From assembly GCA_023454395.1 (NCBI GenBank), contig JAEYFY010000066.1, positions 1 to 18,409 on the forward strand: a DNA stretch of 18,409 nucleotides, written 5' to 3'. Each line of letters begins with the position of its first letter. Positions within the stretch are counted from its first letter, which is position 1. The notes under the pieces were generated by a model, which was not told where the DNA came from, made no database searches, and was given only the letters and a program-made list of their open reading frames with translations. A program made the position numbers and the translations under genes. This document shows positions 1 through 9,173 of this stretch, one piece after another. This DNA is from Pseudomonadota bacterium. GTDB taxonomy: Bacteria > Pseudomonadota > Gammaproteobacteria > Enterobacterales > Enterobacteriaceae.

Positions 1-117
1 TCCCATCACAATATTTTTATAACGGGTGATATCCGGTAAGTAGATCAATATAATGTAAAGCCCAATAATGGATAAATTCCACAGGGATTTTTTACTATAG
101 TCTTTAAACACCATCAT
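1..117 (-). CDS. Partial N-terminus of a probable membrane protein, possibly O-antigen ligase-like
   Basis: An open frame of 39 codons runs from ATG at 117 (or 114) off the left edge of the window; an in-frame stop lies just upstream at 132-130. The peptide has a short basic start (residues 5-10) followed by a hydrophobic stretch at about residues 14-29 (LSIIGLYIILIYL is visible), as expected of a first membrane segment. The ribosome binding site is weak: AAAGGA lies about 15 bases upstream. It diverges from mutM. In E. coli the ribosomal protein genes rpmG and rpmB sit beside mutM, so this gene is an insertion relative to that layout. Because the locus makes LPS core, an O-antigen ligase (WaaL) or another LPS membrane protein is an attractive guess, but too little sequence is present to identify the family. 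This is inference only. Confidence 0.5.
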   Translation of the reverse strand, partial: MMVFKDYSKKSLWNLSIIGLYIILIYLPDITRYKNIVMG

Positions 118-145
118 AATAATCTGCCATCATCCTTTATACTTT

Positions 146-174
146 TTGATAGAGTGGCGATCATACAATAAAAA
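146..174 (+). promoter_or_regulatory. Candidate sigma70 promoter for mutM
   Basis: TTGATA (146-151) and TAAAAA (169-174) are separated by 17 bases and lie about 46 bases upstream of the GTG start of mutM. The -35 box is good and the -10 box is mediocre. The only gene downstream on this strand is mutM. Found by eye only. Confidence 0.35.
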
Positions 175-219
175 TGTGTTTATCGCTGTATCTCTTATCT
201 GATAATCATGGAGTCACCC

Positions 220-2294
<2,075 letters not shown>

Positions 2295-2295
<1 letters not shown>

Positions 2296-3572
2296 TAGTG
2301 ACTCCGAGGGGGAAGATAAGGTGAAAGTAAGGTAAGTAAACGCAGTAATGCCCCTTGGTTTTCATGAAGCACTTCCACGGCATGGCGACCGTAATAACGG
2401 CGATAATCTTCATCATTAAGCAATGAGGCAATAGCCGTCGCCATCGATTCACTGTCTGTAACAGTAATTAATCCTTCCGCTTGATCAAGCTTGGCACAGA
2501 TATTTTTAAAATTAAAAGTATGCGGACCCATGATAACAGGGATAGCGTGAGCAGCCGCTTCTAAAGGATTATGGCCACCTCGCTCTACTAAACTGCCGCC
2601 AACAAAGGCTAAATCTGCAATACCATAGAGCAACATCAGCTCGCCCATTGTATCACCAATAACCACTTGAGTTTGTGCATCAGGCACAGCGTCGGTGCTT
2701 CGTAGGGTATATTTTAATCCTGCTTCGCGTGTTAATTGTTCGGCTTTAGGAAAACGCTCTGGGTGACGAGGGACTAAAATTAACAAAAGCTGAGGAAATT
2801 GTGTCAGTAGCTTTTTATGTGTCTCTAAAATAATGCTTTCTTCGCCCTCATGGGTACTCGTTGCTATCCATACTGGGCGGTGAGCCGCCCATTGACGGCG
2901 CAAAGCAACAGCTCTGGCGGCTAATTCTGGGGTGACAGAAATATCAAATTTTAGGCTACCTGTAACATGTAAATGCGAACGTTTGAGGCCCAATTCAATA
3001 AATCGTTCACCATCTTCCTGATTTTGAGCGGCAATTAAGGTGATTTTTTGGAGCATCGTTTTGACAAAACTACCCAATTTTTGGTAACCCGCAGCAGAGC
3101 GTTCAGATAAACGGGCATTGGCAATAATCAACGGTATTTTTCGTTGATGAAGTTTTGAAATTAAGTTAGGCCATAACTCTGTTTCCATAATGATCACCAA
3201 TTTCGGGTCAACCGTTTTAAGAAAACGATTAACTGAACCCGGTAAATCATAAGGAAGATAGACATGGTAAACATCATCACCAAATGCGGAGCGTACACGT
3301 TCTGAGCCAGTCGGTGTCATGGTAGTGACGGTAATGGGTAAATCAGGATAGTGATGACGAAGGGCGCGAACAAGCGGCACTGCGGCGAGTGTTTCACCAA
3401 CAGAAACGGAATGCAATAATATCCCTTGAGGTACGACTTTGCCTTTGCAAAAGCCATAGCGCTCTCCCCACCGTTTACGGTAGGCGGGTGCTTTACGGCT
3501 GCGTAATAAAAGACGCAACCAAATCAGAGGTTGAATAAGGTAAAGAAGTACCTGATATAAACGCAACAACAT
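2295..3572 (-). CDS. waaA: Kdo transferase (3-deoxy-D-manno-octulosonic acid transferase)
   Basis: WaaA (KdtA) transfers Kdo from CMP-Kdo to the tetraacyl lipid A precursor, an essential step that founds the inner core. The product is 425 residues, the same as E. coli. It starts with one hydrophobic anchor (about residues 2-23). The catalytic glutamate is Glu60 in the SVSVGE motif. Also visible are [21 protein letters not shown], the GT-B C-terminal donor-site segment containing [17 protein letters not shown], and a PHTFNF segment just after. The 81-base gap upstream, after wabH, is the only non-overlapping spacing within the minus-strand block from waaQ to coaD, so waaA may have its own promoter. 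Whether this enzyme adds one or two Kdo residues cannot be read from the sequence, although relatives are bifunctional. Confidence 0.96.
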
Positions 3573-3611
3573 GCTATCAAATTCACTTATCTAGACGAAC
3601 GCTTATAGTAT

Positions 3612-3622
3612 CACACTGTGTG
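3612..3622. repeat. 11-nt inverted repeat upstream of waaA
   Basis: CACAC-T-GTGTG is a perfect short palindrome in the 81-base gap between the wabH stop and the waaA start. It lies just upstream, in the minus-strand sense, of a TATAAG -10-like sequence. It could be an operator for a waaA promoter, or chance. No regulator is recognised. Confidence 0.3.
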
Positions 3623-3653
3623 GGAGAAAGTGTGTAAAACAAGTAAGCGCGGA

Positions 3654-4757
3654 TTAAGGAATTAAAGCGATATACTGCTTTAAAATATGGTTTAGTTCAA
3701 ATTTTGCATAGGATAATGGCAATATTTGAGGCTGTGAATAATACGCAAGGCGAAGTTTTTCCGCGAGAGAGTCACTATCCATTGCAGAGAGGTAATCGGA
3801 AAGTTCGCCTGTCATGATTTCGCTGACCCCACCGGGGCATCGGGTACTAACGATAGGCACACCACATATTAATGCTTCAATTAATACAGTAGGAAGCCCT
3901 TCACTATCAGAGCTTAATGCAACCACTTTAGCGCCTTTGATTGCAGGGAGAGGGTTTGGGATAAAACCCGCAAGGGTGACTTTCTCCATTAAGTTAAGTT
4001 GTTTAATTAGAGCTTCTAATCGCTGTTTAACGGTGGGAGTGCCTTCACCGAGTATAATCAGTTGGCAAGGTAAATCAGCTTTAGCAAAAGCCTCAATTAA
4101 TCTGTCTTGTCTTTTTACTTCATGTAATCGACCCACATGCAAGATGTAATCTTGTTCAGCAAAGGGATTAGAAAGGGTGGCTTTTTGCTGTATTTCTTCA
4201 ATATTAAATGGGTTATAAATAGTTTTTAGTTGTTCAGCATGAATACCAATGGCATTGATTAGATCATCTTTTACCGCATTAGAAACACAGATGAGGTTTT
4301 TATCTCGATAAACTCGTTGGATTTTTGTTTTTTTCAGCCAATATGAAAATCCTGATTTATTACCAAGATAAGATTGAGAGTAAATGCCGTGAATACAGTA
4401 CCAAACATTGCAGCTTTTTAGTTGTTTAGAGCGACAAACAATACGGTCTGTTTTATGTAAATTAGAAAGAACGAGAGCAGGGCGGCCTTTTTTAGCAAAA
4501 AGTTGAGTAAGTACATTATCAAGCGATTTTGCTCTACGCGATATTTCAGTTAATTTTCTAAAAATTCCACGATAGTTATCATGATCAACAATATAATCAA
4601 TAAAATCAGGTAGTTCATACGCTAATTTATTATGTAAGGATAATAATGTGACTTGGTATCCAGCTTGATGAAAACCATTAGCTAGCCTGAGCGTGACGTT
4701 TTCAGCACCACCACCCGGTAATCCATCAATAATAAAAAGTATATGTTGTTGACTCAC
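3654..4757 (-). CDS. wabH: LPS core N-acetylglucosaminyltransferase WabH, GT4 family
   Basis: A 367-residue GT-B glycosyltransferase. The N-terminal acceptor-domain loop DGLPGGGAENV is at residues 11-21. The C-terminal donor domain has HVGRLHEVKRQD (207-218), and SEGLPTVLIEA supplies the E-x7-E pair at Glu286 and Glu294. It matches the Klebsiella/Proteus WabH family, including the SNLHKTDRIV segment (98-107). WabH adds GlcNAc to the galacturonic acid placed by WabG; WabN then deacetylates it to GlcN. The start is GTG at 4757, overlapping the wabG TGA by four bases (GTGA), which implies coupled translation in waaQ-wabG-wabH. Assignment is by similarity from memory plus context; the neighbours wabG and wabN strengthen it. 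Confidence 0.87.
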   Translation of the reverse strand: MSQQHILFIIDGLPGGGAENVTLRLANGFHQAGYQVTLLSLHNKLAYELPDFIDYIVDHDNYRGIFRKLTEISRRAKSLDNVLTQLFAKKGRPALVLSNLHKTDRIVCRSKQLKSCNVWYCIHGIYSQSYLGNKSGFSYWLKKTKIQRVYRDKNLICVSNAVKDDLINAIGIHAEQLKTIYNPFNIEEIQQKATLSNPFAEQDYILHVGRLHEVKRQDRLIEAFAKADLPCQLIILGEGTPTVKQRLEALIKQLNLMEKVTLAGFIPNPLPAIKGAKVVALSSDSEGLPTVLIEALICGVPIVSTRCPGGVSEIMTGELSDYLSAMDSDSLAEKLRLAYYSQPQILPLSYAKFELNHILKQYIALIP

Positions 4758-5887
4758 AAGGCTAATATCCGTTTATAAAGTGAAATAAGCTCGCCTGATA
4801 ATCGCTGTGGTGTATAAGGGAGAATGGTCTCTCTCGCCACTTGTGACATCTCAGTCCACGCTGTTTCTTTTGGGATCTGTGTAATTGCATCGGTTAATGC
4901 TGAAATATCCAATGCATCACAAACAAATCCATTTTTACCATGTTGAATAAATTCTGCACCACCACAAGTCGTTGAGGTGATCACCGGTAAACCACACGAT
5001 AATGCCTCAAGAATAACATTAGGAAAAGGGTCATAAAGAGTAGGAAGTAGTAACGCATCCGCTATTTGATAAAAATCGAGTGTTTTTTTCTGCATACCTA
5101 AAAAGAAAATGTGTTGTTCACAACCTAATTGTGTTGCGAGTTGTTCATATTTACGCTGATTTTTATCACTTCCAACCACTAACAATATAGCTGATGTTTT
5201 TGCTATTGCTGAGATAGCAGCTGCTAAGCCTTTACGCTCAAAGCCTGATCCCACATAAATAAAGCAAGGTACATCGTGTGGAATATTATATTGTGTTTTT
5301 AATCTCTCTTTTTGAGAACTTGTTGCAGGTACGAAAGCATTATGGTCAATTGCATTATAAATGACAGTTATTTTATCGGCAGAAACGCCAAAATCCTCAA
5401 TAATTTCATTTTTAACCATCTGTGAATTACAGATAACCTGTTTTAATGCGGGATCGGCATACATCTGTTTTTCTGCATTCATGACATAACGGTGGTATCT
5501 ATCATAAAATAGCCAACGACCTTTCCAATTAGGCAATATTCTTTGGCGTTGTAATAACCATCGGCGATGTACACCATCACCTGCCCGAAAAATATCACAA
5601 CCTGCGATACGTTCATGGCTTTGAACAATATCAAAATGATTTTCCTGCCAACATGCTCTAGCCGCTTTAGCGAAACCCGATTCTCGGCTAATCCTGCCTA
5701 ATTTTCGTGGATTGCATAAGTGAATATGCCAATCTAGATTGGTATCACCTTGCCATTCTCGTGTGATCACATTAAGTTCAAGATCATCGTTTGATAATGC
5801 ATCTAATGCGCGCGCAATAAAGCGTTCAGCTCCCCCATCTGGGCGATATTTTTGTCTGACAATGGCGAGTCGTAACGGGTGATTCAT
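4754..5887 (-). CDS. wabG: LPS core galacturonosyltransferase WabG, GT4 family
   Basis: WabG transfers galacturonic acid from UDP-GalA to L,D-heptose II, giving the negatively charged outer-core branch point typical of Klebsiella and Proteus cores, which lack the heptose phosphates of E. coli. The product is 377 residues. Characteristic stretches are VRQKYRPDGGAERF near the N-terminus (10-23), REWQGD (43-48), QSHERIAGCD (89-98), RAGDGVHRRW (101-110) and DRYHRYVM (129-136). The donor domain has GSGFERKG (213-220) and the acid-x7-E pair Asp286/Glu294 in DPFPNVILEA. The ATG overlaps the waaQ stop by one base (TAATG) and the stop overlaps wabH. E. coli WaaG is the paralogue at this position but adds glucose; the residues here favour WabG. 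Confidence 0.92.
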   Translation of the reverse strand: MNHPLRLAIVRQKYRPDGGAERFIARALDALSNDDLELNVITREWQGDTNLDWHIHLCNPRKLGRISRESGFAKAARACWQENHFDIVQSHERIAGCDIFRAGDGVHRRWLLQRQRILPNWKGRWLFYDRYHRYVMNAEKQMYADPALKQVICNSQMVKNEIIEDFGVSADKITVIYNAIDHNAFVPATSSQKERLKTQYNIPHDVPCFIYVGSGFERKGLAAAISAIAKTSAILLVVGSDKNQRKYEQLATQLGCEQHIFFLGMQKKTLDFYQIADALLLPTLYDPFPNVILEALSCGLPVITSTTCGGAEFIQHGKNGFVCDALDISALTDAITQIPKETAWTEMSQVARETILPYTPQRLSGELISLYKRILAL

Positions 5888-6954
5888 TAAGATAAATGCC
5901 TTATAGCTGTGTTGTAAACCACATCAACCGGAATAGCGGAAAGATAACGTTGTTGGGTATCTGTTTTTATATGATCTGGGTGTGGAATATCGTCATAATT
6001 GCCTGCCCATATTGTTTCACCTACCGCTTGCCAAGGGTGCCAATGTTCAAGTTTAGAAGGGCCAAAAAGAGCAACTAAAGGTGTTTTTAATGCAGCAGCC
6101 ATATGCATTGCGACAGAATCCACACCAATAAAAAGCCCTGCATTATCAATTAATACCGCAAGTTGAGATAAAGATGTTTGTCCGGCTAAAACCGTTATCA
6201 CTTCTTTGTTTGGGCAGTGTGCCAAAATAGTTTGTATCATCTCTAATTCTTTTGCTTCTGGGCCAGAAGTTAAAACTACGGAATAATGATTTTGCTGGAG
6301 CTTTGTAATTAAAGTCGCCATTTTATCTTCATCCCAGCATTTGAAAAACCAGCGAGAGGTTGGTTGTATAACGATATAGTTTTCAGGGAGATGATATTTT
6401 CCAATAGTCTCTGCTAACCACTGTTTATCTGCTTCGCTATAAGCCATCATTACATCTGAAATGATAGGAATATTAAGTGGAGCAAGGATACTCAGATTTT
6501 GTTCAACGGTGTGTAGTTGTCCATGATCGGTCGTAGAGACAATTACATTATGGCATTTTTGCCAAAATTGGCTGTCTTTACGCTTTTCAAATTCAAAGCC
6601 TAAACGTATTTTTGCTTTGGTAAGTAGAGCAAAAATGGCTGCTTTCCATTGATCAGCTAAATTTACTACTAAGTCGTACTGCTGTTTTTGTAATGTTCGA
6701 CCAAGCTCCCACTCTTTTTTTAATCGGGTCAATTTACCTTGATGTTTCCAATTACGATCAAGATAAAAAATATTATTGATGAATGGGTTGTGCTCAAGCA
6801 TAGGTAATGTTTCTTTGTATAATAAAACATCAATCGTTGCATTAGGATAAGCTGATTTTAATGAGCATATAACGGGTGTCGTTAATAACATATCTCCATG
6901 ATGTTGGAGTTTAATAACCAGTATTCTATTAAATGATTGATTTATATTAGTCAT
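5887..6954 (-). CDS. waaQ: LPS heptosyltransferase III (WaaQ), GT9 family
   Basis: WaaQ adds the side-branch heptose III to heptose II in the inner core, using ADP-L,D-heptose at the cytosolic face. The product is 355 residues. The N-terminal GT9 signature ILVIKLQHHGDMLLTTPV (11-28), with Asp21 as the equivalent of the catalytic aspartate, is specifically WaaQ-like, as is YDLVVNLADQWKAA (93-106). The C-terminal donor-binding motif GVDSVAMHMAAALKTP spans about 277-292. It is the first gene of the waaQ-wabG-wabH unit, preceded by a 159-base divergent region shared with wabN. The ribosome binding site is weak (TAAAG about 6 bases before ATG). A candidate -10 TACAAT lies about 20-30 bases upstream of the start but lacks a good -35. 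Confidence 0.92.
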   Translation of the reverse strand: MTNINQSFNRILVIKLQHHGDMLLTTPVICSLKSAYPNATIDVLLYKETLPMLEHNPFINNIFYLDRNWKHQGKLTRLKKEWELGRTLQKQQYDLVVNLADQWKAAIFALLTKAKIRLGFEFEKRKDSQFWQKCHNVIVSTTDHGQLHTVEQNLSILAPLNIPIISDVMMAYSEADKQWLAETIGKYHLPENYIVIQPTSRWFFKCWDEDKMATLITKLQQNHYSVVLTSGPEAKELEMIQTILAHCPNKEVITVLAGQTSLSQLAVLIDNAGLFIGVDSVAMHMAAALKTPLVALFGPSKLEHWHPWQAVGETIWAGNYDDIPHPDHIKTDTQQRYLSAIPVDVVYNTAIRHLS

Positions 6955-7086
6955 AATTACTTTAGCTTTAGTGAGATACTCTAATTGTAAACAAATCCAC
7001 AGAATGCATCTACCATACTGTATTTATATTGATTGAATTGCCGTTTTCTACTGCGTAACATAGAACAATTCATTCAATTATGAACC

Positions 7087-7092
7087 TATAAT
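7087..7092 (+). promoter_or_regulatory. Candidate -10 box for wabN
   Basis: A perfect TATAAT lies 21 bases before the wabN ATG in the waaQ/wabN divergent region (6955-7113). No convincing -35 hexamer is present at 16-18 bases, so activity may need an activator, or the match may be incidental. GGCGGGGA at about 7102-7109 serves as the ribosome binding site. Confidence 0.35.
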
Positions 7093-7113
7093 CCATAAGT
7101 TGGCGGGGAATGC

Positions 7114-8076
7114 ATGACTAAACCAGCATTTATTATCACATTAGATACCGAAGGCGATAATCTTTGGGAAAATGAATGTGATATCACGACTAAAAATACG
7201 CACTTTCTACCCCGTTTTCAGCAACTTTGTGAGCAATTTCATTTTAAACCCGTTTGGTTAACAAACTATGAAATGGTAATGGATGATGCTTATATTGAGT
7301 TTGCTCGTGATGTTATTGCTCGTAATACGGGCGAAATTGGTATGCACTTGCATGCATGGAATAGCCCACCACTCGTGCCTTTAACCAATAATGATTTACA
7401 TCATCAGCCTTATTTAATTGAATACCCTAAAGATCAAATGCGAGAAAAAATCGCGTTAATGACCCACTTGCTAGAAGATAAACTACAAACAAAAATGTTA
7501 AGTCATCGAGCTGGTCGTTGGGCATTTAATGAGATTTATGCACAACTTTTAGTTGAATTTGGTTATCAAGTTGATTGTTCTGTAACACCTAAAGTGGATT
7601 GGCGTTTTACTAAAGGTGATCCCGCGCAATCAGGTGGAACAAATTATACAAATTTCCCAAGTCATGCTTACTTTATGGATCTAGAGGATATCACTAAAGC
7701 AGGAAATTCAACGTTGCTAGAAGTGCCGATGAGCATTCAATATAAGCACTCACCTTTAATGAACAAATTTAAGCAAGGTTATGACAAATTAAGAGGTAAG
7801 CAACGAGCGCCTTCAGTAAATTGGTTACGTCCTAAAGGTGGTAATGCACAGCAAATGATTGACGTTGCTGAAAAATCATTAGCTCAAGGTCACTCTCATA
7901 TTGAATTTATGCTGCACTCATCGGAATTTATGCCGGGTGGTAGTCCCACATTCCGCACAGAAAAAGATATTGAAGGGCTATATAACGATTTGGAAACGCT
8001 ATTTAGTTTCTTAAAAGATAAAGTGCAGGGCATGACGTTGGCTGAGTATTATCAAAGTAAGGCGCAGGCAAAATAA
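7114..8076 (+). CDS. wabN: LPS core GlcNAc deacetylase WabN, polysaccharide-deacetylase-like
   Basis: A 320-residue protein with NodB/CE4-like motifs. FIITLDTEGDNLW at residues 6-18 carries Asp11, Glu13 and Asp15. GMHLHAW has His78 and His80, SHRAGRW has His131-Arg132, and FMLHSSE has His268. This matches the WabN family described in Klebsiella, which removes the acetyl group from the outer-core GlcNAc added by WabH, leaving GlcN. There is no signal peptide, consistent with action in the cytosol during core assembly. The motifs deviate from standard CE4 chitin deacetylases (His-x-His instead of His-x3-His). It is transcribed opposite to wabH, wabG and waaQ, with a strong Shine-Dalgarno sequence (GGGGA). 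The next gene begins one base after its stop. Confidence 0.88.
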   Translation: MTKPAFIITLDTEGDNLWENECDITTKNTHFLPRFQQLCEQFHFKPVWLTNYEMVMDDAYIEFARDVIARNTGEIGMHLHAWNSPPLVPLTNNDLHHQPYLIEYPKDQMREKIALMTHLLEDKLQTKMLSHRAGRWAFNEIYAQLLVEFGYQVDCSVTPKVDWRFTKGDPAQSGGTNYTNFPSHAYFMDLEDITKAGNSTLLEVPMSIQYKHSPLMNKFKQGYDKLRGKQRAPSVNWLRPKGGNAQQMIDVAEKSLAQGHSHIEFMLHSSEFMPGGSPTFRTEKDIEGLYNDLETLFSFLKDKVQGMTLAEYYQSKAQAK

Positions 8077-8077
8077 G

Positions 8078-9154
8078 ATGAAGTTGAAAAAATTAAAATG
8101 GGTACATAACTTCTTAAATATCTATAACCCACTTTTTGGCAAGATGAAAAAAACGGATACGTTTTCATCAGATATTCAATTTAACAGTATTCTTATTTTT
8201 TCAACGACAGCGCTGGGGGATTTTATGTTTAATACCCCAGCGATAAGAGCGATCCGTACACATTATCCAGATGCTCATATCACATTAGTTTCGAGTGAGA
8301 AAAATAGGTTATTAGTTGAAAACTATGACCAAATAGACAGTGTGATTTATTGGGATAATAAAATAAAAAACTTACTTCCTATTGCCTTACAGGCAAAAAA
8401 ATATAAGCCTGAATTAGCCGTAATTTTACATTCTCATCTCCCTTATGATGTGCTATTCGCAGTAATGGCAGGTTGCCAGTATATTTTGCGTAATACTTTT
8501 CATGTTATTCCAGAGTGGTTTCAGAAATGGATTATTGCTGAGCATCAGCCTCCTAATTGTCATGTTATCCAAAGTAAACTTAATCTTATTCGTTATTTGG
8601 GAATAGATAGCACGGATACAAGAATGGAACTTCCGTGTGAAATAGAACAATTAGATAAAGGCGAATATCATATTGTTGGATTCCAGATGGGGGCATCAAC
8701 GCAAGAGCGTAGGTGGCCTATTAAATACTTTGTAGAGCTAGCTCAAAAACTGATTGATAGTGACCCATCGTTACAAATTAAGCTAATTGGTTCACCAAGA
8801 GAGTTAGAATTACCAGAAACGTTTTTTGCATTGTTGCCGGAGCAATATCATAACAATATTGAAAACCTAGTAGGGAAAACTTCATTGCCTGATTTGCTAA
8901 GTCAGATAAAAATAATGGATGTATTAGTAACGGGCGATACAGGACCTTTGCATTTAGCGATTACATTACAACGGCCAACAGTAAGTTTATTTGCAACCGC
9001 TGACCCTAAATGGACAGGGCCTTATCAAGATCTTCATTTGCATACTATTATCAATAAGAAGCCTAGCCCAAATGAGAGATTACAGGCATCAATGGATCTT
9101 ATAACGGTTGATGAAGTCTTTAATGCGGTAAATAAAACCCTAAAAAGCGAATAA
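8078..9154 (+). CDS. GT9-family glycosyltransferase, candidate outer-core heptosyltransferase (WamA-like)
   Basis: A 358-residue heptosyltransferase-family (GT9) protein with all the expected landmarks. LIFSTTALGDFMFNTPAIRA (39-58) has the catalytic-type Asp48, then come FQMGASTQERRWP (202-214) and the donor-binding TGDTGPLHLA (285-294). An N-terminal extension of about 35 mostly basic and aromatic residues precedes the fold, which usually begins at once in WaaC and WaaF. It starts one base after the wabN stop, so the two are coupled. Heptoses I, II and III are already covered by WaaC, WaaF and WaaQ, so this fourth GT9 probably acts further out, for example adding heptose to the GlcN made by WabN. 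Proteus mirabilis has such an enzyme (WamA), but I cannot confirm orthology by eye, and the sugar may differ. Confidence 0.85.
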   Translation: MKLKKLKWVHNFLNIYNPLFGKMKKTDTFSSDIQFNSILIFSTTALGDFMFNTPAIRAIRTHYPDAHITLVSSEKNRLLVENYDQIDSVIYWDNKIKNLLPIALQAKKYKPELAVILHSHLPYDVLFAVMAGCQYILRNTFHVIPEWFQKWIIAEHQPPNCHVIQSKLNLIRYLGIDSTDTRMELPCEIEQLDKGEYHIVGFQMGASTQERRWPIKYFVELAQKLIDSDPSLQIKLIGSPRELELPETFFALLPEQYHNNIENLVGKTSLPDLLSQIKIMDVLVTGDTGPLHLAITLQRPTVSLFATADPKWTGPYQDLHLHTIINKKPSPNERLQASMDLITVDEVFNAVNKTLKSE

Positions 9155-9167
9155 CCTTTTAGGGTTT
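9135..9167. terminator. Hairpin between convergent GT9 gene and waaC
   Basis: AAACCCTAAAA (9135-9145) pairs perfectly with TTTTAGGGTTT (9157-9167), giving an 11-bp stem around an 11-base loop that contains the stop codon of the plus-strand GT9 gene. It lies 6 bases beyond the waaC stop, so it could end transcription from both sides. A long U-tract after the stem is lacking, so its strength is uncertain. Confidence 0.5.
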
Positions 9168-9173
9168 ATAAGA

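Noticed and set aside
208..219. ATG at 208 as the mutM start
   Set aside because: It would add four residues before the catalytic N-terminal proline and it overlaps the Shine-Dalgarno GGAG that serves the GTG at 220.
4754..5887. waaG (glucosyltransferase) as the identity of the GT4 gene after waaQ
   Set aside because: The position matches E. coli waaG, but the residues (RQKYRPDGGAERF, RAGDGVHRRW) fit the Klebsiella/Proteus WabG family, and wabH, wabN and waaE are also present.
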